From contig NZ_CP030053.1 of assembly GCF_004114955.1 (NCBI RefSeq), positions 4,216,001 to 4,280,000 on the forward strand: a stretch of 64,000 bases of DNA. The letters run 5' to 3'. The stretch's first letter is position 1. Each line of letters begins with the position of its first letter. This stretch comes from Bradyrhizobium guangzhouense (GTDB lineage Bacteria; Pseudomonadota; Alphaproteobacteria; Rhizobiales; Xanthobacteraceae). The notes beneath the pieces are model-generated. The model had not been told where the DNA came from, did no database searches, and saw nothing but the letters and a program-made list of their open reading frames with translations. A program made the position numbers and the translations under genes. Below are positions 9,111-18,255 of this stretch, one piece after another.

Positions 9111-9740
9111 ATGCCAGTTACACTCCTCGACCTGATCCTGCTCGGCGTGATGCTGATCTCGGGCCTGCTCGCCATGGTCCGCGGCTTCATGCGCGAAATC
9201 CTCTCGATCGCGGCTTGGGGCACCGCGGCGATCGTGACGCTGTACTCGTTTTCCAAGCTGCTGCCGACCGCAAAGACCTATTTCAACAACGACACCGTCG
9301 CGAGCGTGGTCGTGGTCGCCGGCGTGTTCATCGGTACCCTGGTCGTGGTGTCCGTGATCACGGTCCGGATCTCCGACATGATCCTGGATTCGCGCATCGG
9401 CGCGCTGGACCGCACCCTCGGCTTCCTGTTTGGCCTGGCTCGCGGGCTTTTGATCGTGGTGGTCGCCTTCCTGTTCTTCACCTGGCTGGTGCCGGACAAG
9501 CAGCGCCCGGACTGGGTCTCAGGGGCCAAGTCCCGCGTGGTGCTCCAGGGAACCGGGGATTGGCTGATGTCCCTCTTGCCTGACGACCCCGAGAACACCA
9601 TCTTGAAGAGATTCAAGAAAAACAAACCAGATGATGATCAAGCTGATACCGAGCAGCAGCCTTCGGGCAGCGGCGACGGCTACAGCAAACCGGCTCGTGA
9701 CAGCCTGAAGAAGCTGATCGAGAAACCTGCGGCGCGTTGA
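9111..9740 (+). CDS. cvpA: CvpA family membrane protein
   Basis: This 209-residue protein begins MPVTLLDLILLGVMLISG, which matches the first of four predicted membrane helices (about residues 5-25, 30-50, 65-85 and 105-125). The rest is a polar, charged, cytoplasmic C-terminal tail of about 80 residues. The family is named for colicin V production and is linked to envelope homeostasis; the molecular role is not settled. The start is ATG 9111. purF starts 28 bp after the stop, the same pairing as cvpA-purF in enterobacteria, so co-transcription is likely. Confidence 0.88.
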   Translation: MPVTLLDLILLGVMLISGLLAMVRGFMREILSIAAWGTAAIVTLYSFSKLLPTAKTYFNNDTVASVVVVAGVFIGTLVVVSVITVRISDMILDSRIGALDRTLGFLFGLARGLLIVVVAFLFFTWLVPDKQRPDWVSGAKSRVVLQGTGDWLMSLLPDDPENTILKRFKKNKPDDDQADTEQQPSGSGDGYSKPARDSLKKLIEKPAAR

Positions 9741-9768
9741 TTTAGCCCTAAAGAGAGGCGCGGACGAG

Positions 9769-11280
9769 ATGCGACACCCTGACCAGGACGCCCACACTGA
9801 ACTCGATCCCGGCTCCGCCGCGCTAGAGCTTCAGGACGACCTGGAGGGAGATACGGTCCGCGAGGAATGCGGTGTGTTCGGCATCTACGGACATCCCGAC
9901 GCCGCGGCCATCACGGCGCTCGGCCTGCACGCCCTTCAGCATCGCGGCCAGGAAGCCGCCGGCATCGTCTCCTACGACGGCAGCCGCTTCCACAGTGAAC
10001 GCCGCCTCGGTCTCGTCGGCGACACCTTCTCCCGGCGCGAGGTGATCGACCGCCTCCCCGGAACCATGGCGGTCGGCCATGTCCGCTACGCCACGACCGG
10101 CGCCACCATCCTGCGCAACGTGCAGCCGCTGTTCGCCGAGCTCAATGCCGGCGGCCTTGCGGTCGCTCACAACGGCAACCTCTCCAACGGCCTGACGCTG
10201 CGCCGCGAACTCGTCAGGAACGGCGCCATGATGCAGTCGACCTCCGACACCGAGGTGATCCTGCACCTGGTGGCGCGCTCCAGGCGCAGCCGCTTCATCG
10301 AGCGCTATATCGATGCGCTGCGCGAGATCGAAGGCGCCTATGCGCTGGTCTCGCTCACCAACAAGAAGCTGGTCGGCGCGCGCGATCCGCGCGGCATCCG
10401 CCCGCTGGTGCTGGGAGAGCTCGACGGCTGCCCGATCCTGACGTCGGAGACCTGCGCGCTCGACATCATCGGCGCGCGCTTCGTGCGCGACATCGAGCCC
10501 GGCGAAGTCATCGTGTTCGACGAGAACGGCCAGGACATCCACAAGCCGTTCCCGCCGATGGCGCCGCGCCCCTGCATCTTCGAATACATCTACTTCTCGC
10601 GTCCGGACTCCATCGTCCACGGCCGCTCGGTCTACGAGGTGCGCAAGGCCTTTGGCGCCCAGCTCGCGCGCGAGAGCCATGTGCCCGTCGACGTCGTGGT
10701 GCCGGTGCCGGATTCCGGCGTGCCGGCCGCCGTCGGCTACAGCCAGCATTCGGGCGTACCGTTCGAGCTCGGCATCATCCGCAACCACTATGTCGGCCGC
10801 ACCTTCATCCAGCCGACGCAGGCGATCCGCGAATCCGGCGTGCGCATGAAGCACTCGGCCAACCGCGCCGCGATCGAAGGCAAGCGCATCATCCTGATCG
10901 ACGACTCGCTGGTGCGCGGCACCACGTCGAAGAAGATCGTGCGCATGATGCGCGATGCCGGCGCCAAGGAGGTGCACTTCCGCCTCGCTTCGCCCCCGAT
11001 CCTCTATCCCGACTATTACGGCATCGACCTGCCCGACCGCGGCGGCCTCCTGGCCGCGACGCATTCGCTGGAGGAGATGCGCGAGCTGATCGGCGCCGAC
11101 TCGCTCGCCTTCCTGTCGATCGACGGCATGTACCGCGCGATGGGCGAGCCCGGCCGCGACCCCGCCAATCCGAAGTTTGCGGATCACTGCTTCACCGGCG
11201 TCTATCCGACCCACCTCACCGACCAGACCCAGATCGAGCCGCAGCCGCGGCAGCTGTCGCTGCTGGCGGAGGCGAGCTGA
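9769..11280 (+). CDS. purF: Amidophosphoribosyltransferase
   Basis: The 503-residue enzyme catalyses the first committed step of purine synthesis, PRPP plus glutamine to phosphoribosylamine. The N-terminal glutamine amidotransferase nucleophile is Cys34 in REECGVFGIY, so about 33 residues must be removed as a propeptide. The PRPP site is seen in RIILIDDSLVRGTTSKKIV. The start is ATG 9769 with a GAGAGG-containing leader. It follows cvpA closely, and the biosynthetic theme returns with guaA and guaB later in the window. Confidence 0.97.
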   Translation: MRHPDQDAHTELDPGSAALELQDDLEGDTVREECGVFGIYGHPDAAAITALGLHALQHRGQEAAGIVSYDGSRFHSERRLGLVGDTFSRREVIDRLPGTMAVGHVRYATTGATILRNVQPLFAELNAGGLAVAHNGNLSNGLTLRRELVRNGAMMQSTSDTEVILHLVARSRRSRFIERYIDALREIEGAYALVSLTNKKLVGARDPRGIRPLVLGELDGCPILTSETCALDIIGARFVRDIEPGEVIVFDENGQDIHKPFPPMAPRPCIFEYIYFSRPDSIVHGRSVYEVRKAFGAQLARESHVPVDVVVPVPDSGVPAAVGYSQHSGVPFELGIIRNHYVGRTFIQPTQAIRESGVRMKHSANRAAIEGKRIILIDDSLVRGTTSKKIVRMMRDAGAKEVHFRLASPPILYPDYYGIDLPDRGGLLAATHSLEEMRELIGADSLAFLSIDGMYRAMGEPGRDPANPKFADHCFTGVYPTHLTDQTQIEPQPRQLSLLAEAS

Positions 11281-11297
11281 CCCTGTCGCGTTGAGTT

Positions 11298-11422
11298 GGT
11301 CGTCCCGGCGAAGGCCGGGGCCCATAACCGCAGGCCCATGTGGTTCAAAGCAGGTCGCAACGACCATTTTCATCATCAATAATCGTCACGGCGTATGGGT
11401 CCCGGCCTCCGCCGGGACGACG
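11298..11422. repeat. Dispersed inverted repeat (CGTCCCGGCGAAGGCCGGG type)
   Basis: An arm at 11300-11322 (CGTCCCGGCGAAGGCCGGGG) is the imperfect inverse of the arm at 11397-11421 (GTCCCGGCCTCCGCCGGGAC), with about 75 bp between. The element fills the space between purF and the SDR gene. It resembles other high-GC inverted repeats in this window (19615, 54851, 61139 and 62968) in its CCGGGG/CATGAC-like ends. It may act as a transcriptional punctuation element, but no function is shown. Confidence 0.6.
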
Positions 11423-11439
11423 CTGGATAAAGACGTCCG

Positions 11440-12180
11440 ATGACAAAGCCCCTCGCTGATCGTATCGCTCTCGTCACCGGCGCCTCCCGCGGCATCGGCT
11501 TTGCCGCGGCGCTCGCGCTGGCCAAGGCCGGCGCGCATATCGTTGCGACCGCGCGCACGCAAGGCGGGCTCGAGGAGCTCGACGACGAGATCCGGAAAGA
11601 CGGCGGCAGCGCCACGCTGGTACCACTCAACCTCACGGATACCGACGGCATCGCGCGGCTTGGTGCCGGCCTGCACGAGCGCTACGGCAAGCTCGACATC
11701 CTCGTCGGCAATGCCGGCGTGCTCGGCCCCTCCTCGCCGATCGGCCATATCGAGCTGAAGACGTTCAACGACGTCATGGCCGTGAACGTCTCCGCGAACT
11801 TCCAGCTGATCCGCTGCATGGAGCCGCTGCTGAAGCAGTCCGACGCCGGCCGCGCCGTGTTCATCACCTCGGGCGCCGCCAACAAGGCAACCGCCTATGT
11901 CAGCCCCTACGCCGCCTCCAAGGCCGCGCTGGAGACGCTGGCGCGCGCCTGGGCGCAGGAGACCGCGAACACCGCCATCCGCGTCAATTTGTTCAACCCA
12001 GGCCCGATCCGCACCCGCATGCGTGCGACCCTGATGCCGGGCGAGGATCCGGCGACGCTCGACACGCCCGAGCAAGTCGCCGAATTCATCGTCCCGATGT
12101 GCGCGCCCGACTGGACCGAGACCGGCAAATTCTACGACTACAAGACGCGCAGCCTGATGAGCTTCCGCGCACCGGCCTGA
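11440..12180 (+). CDS. SDR family oxidoreductase
   Basis: This 246-residue classical short-chain dehydrogenase has the NAD(P)-binding TGASRGIGFA at about residues 12-21, NAGVLGP near residue 91, and the catalytic Ser (ITSGA) and Tyr-x3-Lys (PYAASK). The substrate cannot be read from the sequence. Length and motifs are complete. It stands between a repeat element and a hairpin terminator, so it is probably a single-gene transcript or the weakly read-through end of the purF transcript. Confidence 0.88.
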   Translation: MTKPLADRIALVTGASRGIGFAAALALAKAGAHIVATARTQGGLEELDDEIRKDGGSATLVPLNLTDTDGIARLGAGLHERYGKLDILVGNAGVLGPSSPIGHIELKTFNDVMAVNVSANFQLIRCMEPLLKQSDAGRAVFITSGAANKATAYVSPYAASKAALETLARAWAQETANTAIRVNLFNPGPIRTRMRATLMPGEDPATLDTPEQVAEFIVPMCAPDWTETGKFYDYKTRSLMSFRAPA

Positions 12181-12236
12181 TTGACTCGGACGCGCTGAAA
12201 TAGCGTCTCAACGCATTTGCTCAAAGGTTAACCGAC

Positions 12237-12271
12237 GGATGACGCTACGACGCAGCGTCATCCGGCTTTTG
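12237..12271 (+). terminator. Hairpin terminator after the SDR gene
   Basis: A perfect 10-bp stem, GGATGACGCT (12237-12246) with AGCGTCATCC (12254-12263), encloses a 7-nt loop and is followed by GGCTTTT. It sits 57 bp after the SDR stop and 100 bp before the next start, where an intrinsic terminator would be expected. The T-tract is short, so strength is uncertain. Confidence 0.6.
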
Positions 12272-12373
12272 GTGCATTGCCGCCGGCCGTGGGACAGGCT
12301 ACGGAGTCCGCCGGACCAAGGCTTCATCCAAGAAAGCCGTCCGCAATTATTTTGACAATGGAGGAAACCCTTT

Positions 12374-13600
12374 ATGACAACGATCGCGCGCCGCTCCGCG
12401 GCCCTTCTGGCTTGTGCCGCCGTTTTCGGTTTTGCATCATCCGCCTACGCCCAGGACAAGACCGTCACGATCGGCGTGCTCAACGACATGTCCAGCCTCT
12501 ACGCCGATATCGGCGGTCCCGGCTCCGTGGTGGCCGTGAAGATGGCGGTCGAGGATTCGGGCCTGCTGGCAAAGGGCTGGAAGATCGATGTCGTCAGCGG
12601 CGATCACCAGAACAAGCCTGATGTCGGCGTCAACATCGCGCGGCAGTGGATCGACACCCAGAAGGTCGACATGATCACCGACACGCCGAACTCCGGCGTG
12701 GCGCTGGCGGTCAGCAACGTTGCCAAGGAAAAGAACGTCGTCCTGCTCAACAATGGCGGTGCCAGCGCCGACCTCACCGGCAAGGCCTGCAACGCCAACA
12801 CGATCTCCTACACTTACGACACCTACATGCTCGCCAACGGCACCGGCAAGGCGCTGACCAAGGCCGGCGGCGATAGCTGGTTCTTCCTGACCGCCGACTA
12901 TGCCTTCGGCGCCGCGCTCGAGCGCGACACCAGCGCGGTTGTGACCGCAAACGGCGGCAAGGTGCTCGGCGGCGTCAAGCATCCGCTCAACACGTCGGAT
13001 TTCTCGTCGTTCCTGCTCCAGGCGCAGAACTCCAAGGCGAAGATCATCGGGCTTGCCAACGCCGGCGGCGACACCACCAACGCGATCAAGCAGGCGGCCG
13101 AATTCGGCATCGTCGAAGGCGGCCAGAAACTCGCGGCGCTGCTGCTCTTCATCAACGACGTCCACTCGCTCGGCCTCAAGACCGCGCATGGCCTGACCTT
13201 CACGGAATCCTTCTACTGGGATCTCAACGATTCCACGCGTGCCTGGTCGAAGCGCTTCCAGGAAAGGACGGCCAACAAGGCGATGCCGTCGATGACGCAG
13301 GCGGGCAACTATGCCGGCGTGATCCATTACCTCAAGGCGCTGGAAGCGCTCGGCGGCAATCCGCATGACGGCGCCAAGGTCGTCGCCAAGATGAAGGAGA
13401 TCCCGACCGACGATCCGCTGTTCGGCAAGGGCCCGCTTCGCGAGGACGGCCGCCGCATCATCCCGGCCTATCTGTTCGAGGTGAAGAAGCCCGAGGAGTC
13501 GAAGGGTCCCTGGGATTATTACAAGCTGGTCTCGACCATCCCGGCGGAAGATGCCGCAAGGCCCCTCAAGGACAGCGAATGCCCGCTGGTGAAGAAGTAA
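12374..13600 (+). CDS. ABC transporter substrate-binding protein, branched-chain amino acid type (orphan)
   Basis: This 408-residue secreted protein has a signal peptide ending AYA-QD and a Peripla_BP_6 (LivK-like) fold. The start, ATG 12374, has a strong GGAGG 8-9 nt upstream. It is very similar to the binding protein of the liv operon at 25605-26825; for example both contain WFFLTADYAFGAALERDT and KAKIIGLANAGGDTTN. No permease or ATPase genes adjoin this copy. It may share the transporter encoded 11-15 kb away or serve a distant one. The ligand is unknown; this subfamily is annotated variously for amino acids, amides or aromatic acids. Confidence 0.9.
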   Translation: MTTIARRSAALLACAAVFGFASSAYAQDKTVTIGVLNDMSSLYADIGGPGSVVAVKMAVEDSGLLAKGWKIDVVSGDHQNKPDVGVNIARQWIDTQKVDMITDTPNSGVALAVSNVAKEKNVVLLNNGGASADLTGKACNANTISYTYDTYMLANGTGKALTKAGGDSWFFLTADYAFGAALERDTSAVVTANGGKVLGGVKHPLNTSDFSSFLLQAQNSKAKIIGLANAGGDTTNAIKQAAEFGIVEGGQKLAALLLFINDVHSLGLKTAHGLTFTESFYWDLNDSTRAWSKRFQERTANKAMPSMTQAGNYAGVIHYLKALEALGGNPHDGAKVVAKMKEIPTDDPLFGKGPLREDGRRIIPAYLFEVKKPEESKGPWDYYKLVSTIPAEDAARPLKDSECPLVKK

Positions 13601-13609
13601 GCGAGATAT

Positions 13610-13669
13610 CGTAGGGTGGGTTTAGCCCTGCGGCTGCGCTTTGCGCAGCCCGGGGCTAACCACCCTACG
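13610..13669. repeat. Palindromic repeat family A, copy 1
   Basis: The ends are CGTAGGGTGGG and CCACCCTACG, with an inner stem around GCGCTTTGCGCAGC. It lies between the convergent ends of the orphan binding-protein gene and der and could form a hairpin readable from both sides. Related copies are at 46005, 49385 and 50515. Confidence 0.75.
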
Positions 13670-13726
13670 AGACCGTCTTTGTGGCAGCCAGCGTTCGCAC
13701 CGCGATCGCCACGCACACCACCATCC

Positions 13727-15109
13727 TCACGACGGCCGCTTGCGCTTGTGGGCGAACGGATTGGCCTTTTCGCGCAGCGTGATGCGCACCGGCGTGCCCG
13801 GCAGGTCGAAGGCCTCGCGCATCGAGTTGATGAGATAGCGCAGGTAAGACTGCGGCACTGCGTCCGCACGCGAGCAGAACAGCACGAAGCTCGGCGGCCG
13901 CGCCTTGGTCTGGGTGATGTAGTTCAGCTTCAGCCGGCGGCCCGAGACGGCCGGCGGCGGATTGGCCTGGATCGCCTGCTCGAACCAGCGATTGAGCGCA
14001 GAGGTCGGCACGCGCCGGTTCCAGAGCGCATAGGCGTCCTGGATGGCCTGCATCAGGCGGTCGATCCCCTCGCCCATCAGGCCTGAGACGGCGACGATCG
14101 GCACGCCCTTGAGCTGCGGCAGCCAATGATCGGCGTCGCGGCGCAGAGCCGAAATCGCGCCGCCGCCCTTGGTCTCCATCAGATCCCATTTGTTGACCGC
14201 GAGCACGACCGCCCGGCCCTCGCGCTCGATCAAATCGGCGATGCGCAGATCCTGCTCCTCGAAGCGATTCTGCGAATCCATCATCATCACGACGACTTCG
14301 GCGAAGCGCACCGCACGCAGCGCGTCGGCGACCGAGAGCTTCTCCAGCTTTTCCTCGATGCGGGAGCGCCGGCGAAGGCCTGCGGTGTCGAACACCCTGA
14401 ACTCGCGGCCCTTCCAGTTGATCTCGACCGCGATGGAATCGCGCGTCGTGCCGGCCTCGGGGCTCGTCAGCAGGCGCTCCTCGCCGAGCAGATGGTTGAT
14501 CAGCGTCGACTTGCCTGCATTGGGACGACCGACGATGGCCACCCGGATCGGGCGCGTCGCGGCCTCTTCCTCGGAGACGGGCTCGTCGTCCTCGGCCTCA
14601 TCCTCCTCGACAGGCTCCGGCATCAGCTTGGCAAGCGCGTCGTAGAGTTCGCCCATGCCTTCGCCATGTTCGGCCGAGATCTGGATGGGGTCACCCAGCC
14701 CAAGCGCAAAGGATTCCATCGCGCCGGCATCGCCGTGCTTGCCTTCGCTCTTGTTGGCGATCAGCAAGACCGGCTTGTTGGCCTTGCGGGCGAAATCGGC
14801 AAACGCGCGGTCCGTCGGCGTGAGCCCGATGCGGGCATCGATCACGAAGAACAACGCATCCGCTTGCGCAATCGCAGCCTCAGTCTGCTCCTGCATGCGC
14901 GCAGTCAGCGAGCCCTTGGCGCCTTCATCGAGGCCTGCGGTGTCGATGATGGTAAACTCGAGATCGCCGAGCCTGGCCTCACCTTCGCGGCGGTCGCGGG
15001 TGACGCCCGGCAGATCATCGACAAGCGCGAGCTTCTGTCCGACCAGGCGGTTGAACAGCGTCGACTTGCCGACATTGGGCCGGCCGATGATGGCAATCGT
15101 AAAGGGCAT
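13727..15109 (-). CDS. der: Ribosome biogenesis GTPase Der (EngA)
   Basis: The 460-residue protein has two tandem G domains: G1 motifs GRPNVGKST (residues 9-17) and GRPNAGKST (about 196-204), DLPG-like and DTAGL switches, and NKxE/NKWD specificity motifs. A KH-like C-terminal domain follows, ending in a basic tail. Der is needed for 50S subunit assembly. Residues about 165-190 between the G domains form a strongly acidic linker. It is followed on the plus strand by a convergent gene across a palindromic repeat, and is preceded by a lipoprotein and a TPR gene on the same strand. Confidence 0.96.
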   Translation of the reverse strand: MPFTIAIIGRPNVGKSTLFNRLVGQKLALVDDLPGVTRDRREGEARLGDLEFTIIDTAGLDEGAKGSLTARMQEQTEAAIAQADALFFVIDARIGLTPTDRAFADFARKANKPVLLIANKSEGKHGDAGAMESFALGLGDPIQISAEHGEGMGELYDALAKLMPEPVEEDEAEDDEPVSEEEAATRPIRVAIVGRPNAGKSTLINHLLGEERLLTSPEAGTTRDSIAVEINWKGREFRVFDTAGLRRRSRIEEKLEKLSVADALRAVRFAEVVVMMMDSQNRFEEQDLRIADLIEREGRAVVLAVNKWDLMETKGGGAISALRRDADHWLPQLKGVPIVAVSGLMGEGIDRLMQAIQDAYALWNRRVPTSALNRWFEQAIQANPPPAVSGRRLKLNYITQTKARPPSFVLFCSRADAVPQSYLRYLINSMREAFDLPGTPVRITLREKANPFAHKRKRPS

Positions 15110-15159
15110 CGGTCATTCGTGCGCCGCCGGGGCTGCGCCTGTCAATTCGGTGAAAAATA

Positions 15160-15717
15160 TCAGCGCGAGAAACTGCCGCTGGGCATCGGCGCCGGGAAGG
15201 CCCCCTGCGTCTGCTGTTGCTGGGTGGTCTGCTGCGCCGGCTGCTGGGCGGATTGCTGGTCCGGCGGCGGCGCGGTGGTGCGCTTTCGGACGATCTTGTG
15301 CTTGGGCGGCGGAGCGGCGGTCGCCGGTACAGCCTCGGGCTGGGCCTCGCCGTCGACCTCGCCCGCCGGCGCTGCAGCGGGAGCCGCAGCGGTCGCGGGC
15401 GGCCGCTTGGTCTTCTTGCCCTTGGCCGATTTTGATGATTTCGCGGGCTCGGCGGGCGGCGGCTCAGCCGGCAGTGCCGCGGCGTCCGGAGCATCCTGTT
15501 GCTGCTGCGCCCCCTTGTACAATTCCTTCGGCACGCCCTGCTCGAGGCCCGGCACGCCCTCGGGGAAGACGGGCTTGCGCTCGCCCGGCAGCTTCTTCTT
15601 GGTGTCGAGCCAGTCGAGCAAATCGCTCGGATCGAATCCGCCGCTGGAGCAACCGCCCAGGACGCCTGTGAAGGCGATCAGGACGACAGCTGCGATCAAA
15701 CGTGGCGTGCGGCGCAT
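15160..15717 (-). CDS. Proline/alanine/glutamine-rich putative lipoprotein
   Basis: This 185-residue protein begins with a signal peptide ending in a lipobox-like LGGC (Cys23). The mature part is low complexity, with Pro/Ala/Lys-rich runs at about 75-160 and Gln/Thr runs near the C-terminus. I see no enzymatic domain. It is likely anchored in the envelope, the disordered part spanning the periplasm. It lies 50 bp upstream of der and 45 bp downstream of the TPR gene on one strand, so the three probably form an operon. The function is unknown. Confidence 0.65.
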   Translation of the reverse strand: MRRTPRLIAAVVLIAFTGVLGGCSSGGFDPSDLLDWLDTKKKLPGERKPVFPEGVPGLEQGVPKELYKGAQQQQDAPDAAALPAEPPPAEPAKSSKSAKGKKTKRPPATAAAPAAAPAGEVDGEAQPEAVPATAAPPPKHKIVRKRTTAPPPDQQSAQQPAQQTTQQQQTQGAFPAPMPSGSFSR

Positions 15718-15762
15718 ATCAGTATCTCGTCTCAGCTCTCGGGACCGTCAGCTCGGCTGCTC

Positions 15763-16416
15763 TCAGCTCTTGGCGACGGGCGGCAGCAGGGCCTGGAGCG
15801 CCTCGGCGCGCGAGCGCAGGCCCGGCGGAGTTTCGCCGTCCTCGGCGATCGCATCGACCCATTTGCGGGCCGCGGCCATGTCGTTGTTACGCCAGGCCGA
15901 CAACGCCAGCAGCTCGCGGGCGCTGTGGCGGAAGGTCGATTTGGGCTCGGCGGATGTCTCCAGCCGCTGCTGAATGTCGGCGTAGCTCGCGCTGTCCACC
16001 AGCAGGCTCGCCGCGCGAATCTTCGCCAAATCCTGCCACTCGCTGCCGACGCTGCGGTCAGCGGCGATGTCGTCATACATCTTCGCCGCAGCCTTGGGAT
16101 CGCGGGCCGACGCCTCCGCGGCGGCACGGAGCCGCGACAGGGTGCGATAGCCGAACGGGGCCTTGGCAGCGAGATCGGCAAAGGCCGTTTCGGCCTCCGC
16201 GTGCTTGCCCTGCTCCGACAGTTCGACCGCCTTTTCGAAGGTGGCGCCGGCCTCGGCGGCCTTCTTGGCCTCGAGGTACTGGTAGCCGCGCCAGCCGCCC
16301 ACGGCCGCCACGATCAGCACCATCAGGGCGATGAAGTAGAGCGAATATTTATCCCACAGCTTTTTGAGCTGCTCGCGACGTACTTCCTCGTCGACTTCGT
16401 CAAATAATTCAGACAC
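15763..16416 (-). CDS. YfgM-like tetratricopeptide membrane protein
   Basis: This 217-residue protein has a short cytoplasmic N-terminus, one membrane helix at about residues 26-46 (YSLYFIALMVLIVAAVGGW) and a periplasmic alanine-rich TPR-like domain. This matches the DUF2133/YfgM family, ancillary to the SecYEG translocon and encoded near der in many proteobacteria. The start codon appears to be GTG at 16416, since there is no ATG before the membrane helix; the Shine-Dalgarno is weak. Confidence 0.8.
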   Translation of the reverse strand: MSELFDEVDEEVRREQLKKLWDKYSLYFIALMVLIVAAVGGWRGYQYLEAKKAAEAGATFEKAVELSEQGKHAEAETAFADLAAKAPFGYRTLSRLRAAAEASARDPKAAAKMYDDIAADRSVGSEWQDLAKIRAASLLVDSASYADIQQRLETSAEPKSTFRHSARELLALSAWRNNDMAAARKWVDAIAEDGETPPGLRSRAEALQALLPPVAKS

Positions 16417-16595
16417 TTAAGATAATCCCATGCCCGGCCGGGAGCGCGCGCCAGATCGCGCGCGACAAAAGCCCGTCCCCACGTCGCGGCGGCGATACCC
16501 TATCGATATGGCGGTGGCAAGGCAAAGCAAGGCCGATCAAGGCGTTAACGCGCGATCCGGGATATCCCGGGGCTGCCCCAACGGCGCTCAACCAC

Positions 16596-18182
16596 CTACC
16601 AGAGCTCCCGCAACTGTCGCTTCAGGACCTTGCCATTGGCGTTGCGCGGCAGGGGATCGGCGGTGATCGCCATGGTCTCCGGCACCTTGTAATCGGACAG
16701 CCGCTCGGCGCACCAGGCCCGCAAGTCCTCGCTGCCGACCTGCACGCGCGTGACCACGACCGCGTGGACGCGCTCACCAAGGACCGGGCATGGCTTTGCG
16801 ATGATCGCGCTCTCGACCACGGCGGGATGGCCGGCCAGCACGGACTCGACCTCGGCCGAATAGATCTTGAGGCCGCCGCGGTTGATCATGTCCTTCTGCC
16901 GGTCGAACACGCGGACGAACCCATCCGAATCGACCGAGCCGAGATCGCCGGAATGCCAGAAGCCGGCGGTAAAGCTCTCGGCCGTCGCTTTCGGGTTGTT
17001 CCAGTAGCCCTTGATGACGGAGGCGCTCTGAATCCAGAGTTCGCCGATCTCGCCGGGTGGAAGTTCGCGGCCATTCGCTCCCATTGCGATGATCCGCGCA
17101 CCCGGACACGGCAGGCCGACGCTGTCGATATGGCTTGCCGTCAGCTCGCCCGGCATGATGGTGGACGGCGAGGTCGTCTCGGTCGCGCCGTAGCAATTCG
17201 CAAGCTTCAGGCCGGGAATTGCCGCCTTGAGCTTCTCGATGGTCGCGACCGGCATCGGCGCGCCACCGAAGCCGCCGATGCGCCAGCTCGCAAGATCGTA
17301 GCTGTCGAAATCGGGCTGCAGCAGACAGAGATTGTACATCGCCGGCACCATCACCGTGTAGGTGACGCGCTCGCGCGCCGCGAGCTTGAGGTAATCGGCG
17401 GCCTTGAATTCCGGCATGATGATCAGCGCGCCGCCGCAGCAGATCATCGTCGTGATGTTGGCGACGACGCCGGTGACGTGAGCGAGCGGGACGGCTGCAA
17501 TCGAGCGGTCGGCCGCCGTCAATTCCAGGCAAGACACGAACACCATTGAGGAATGCACGATGTTGCAGTGAGCCAGCATGGCGCCTTTCGGCTTGCCCGT
17601 CGTGCCCGAGGTGTAGAGGATCATCGCGGTGTCCTCCTCGTTCGCCTCGATCGGCGTTGGGGCCGGCGCGTTGTCCGCCAGCACGGAAAAACGCGACAGC
17701 TTCGCGTCGTCGTCGATGGCGATGCGGTGGATGACGTCAGGAACATCCCGCGCGTCCGGCAGCCGCTCAGCGAGCGCCGCCTCGTGGATCAGGATCTTGG
17801 CGCCGCAATCGGCGAGCACATAAGCGATCTCCGGTTTCTGCTGGCGCGTGCCGAGCAATACCGTAACCAGCCCCTCGTGCGCGGCGGCGAACAGCAACAG
17901 CGGAAATTCGATGCGATTGCCGAGCAGGATCGCAACACGGTCACCGCGTTGCAGGCCGAGCCTGCGAAAGCCCGATGCAATCCGCGCCGCCTGCTCCACC
18001 GTTTGCTGCCAGCTCAGCCGGACATGCCCGCAGACGAGCGCTTCGCCCTCGCCGTTGCGCGCCGAGGTCTGCGCTATCATTGCCCACAAGCTGGAAGGCC
18101 GATCGACGAAAGCCGGCACCACCCGATCGCCAAAACGCGCCTCGGACCGCATCGGCGGAATCTGAGATCGTGACCAGTCCAT
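16596..18182 (-). CDS. Acyl-CoA synthetase (AMP-forming, class I adenylate-forming enzyme)
   Basis: This 528-residue enzyme activates a carboxylic acid as acyl-AMP and then acyl-CoA. The P-loop-like ILYTSGTTGKPKG is near residue 190, followed by NCYGATETTSPS, the hinge Asp region GDLGSVDSDGF, DRQKDMINRGGLKIYSAEVE and the C-terminal catalytic Lys in RNANGKVLKRQL. The length is standard. The substrate could be a fatty, aromatic or other acid. It is transcribed towards the YfgM-like gene with a gap of about 180 bp and appears monocistronic. Confidence 0.9.
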   Translation of the reverse strand: MDWSRSQIPPMRSEARFGDRVVPAFVDRPSSLWAMIAQTSARNGEGEALVCGHVRLSWQQTVEQAARIASGFRRLGLQRGDRVAILLGNRIEFPLLLFAAAHEGLVTVLLGTRQQKPEIAYVLADCGAKILIHEAALAERLPDARDVPDVIHRIAIDDDAKLSRFSVLADNAPAPTPIEANEEDTAMILYTSGTTGKPKGAMLAHCNIVHSSMVFVSCLELTAADRSIAAVPLAHVTGVVANITTMICCGGALIIMPEFKAADYLKLAARERVTYTVMVPAMYNLCLLQPDFDSYDLASWRIGGFGGAPMPVATIEKLKAAIPGLKLANCYGATETTSPSTIMPGELTASHIDSVGLPCPGARIIAMGANGRELPPGEIGELWIQSASVIKGYWNNPKATAESFTAGFWHSGDLGSVDSDGFVRVFDRQKDMINRGGLKIYSAEVESVLAGHPAVVESAIIAKPCPVLGERVHAVVVTRVQVGSEDLRAWCAERLSDYKVPETMAITADPLPRNANGKVLKRQLRELW

Positions 18183-18255
18183 CGGAGAGTCCTCGTCTTG
18201 TTGCTTTTGTCACCCTCCACGCATCGACACGGGGGTGATGTCTTGCGCTGATCTT

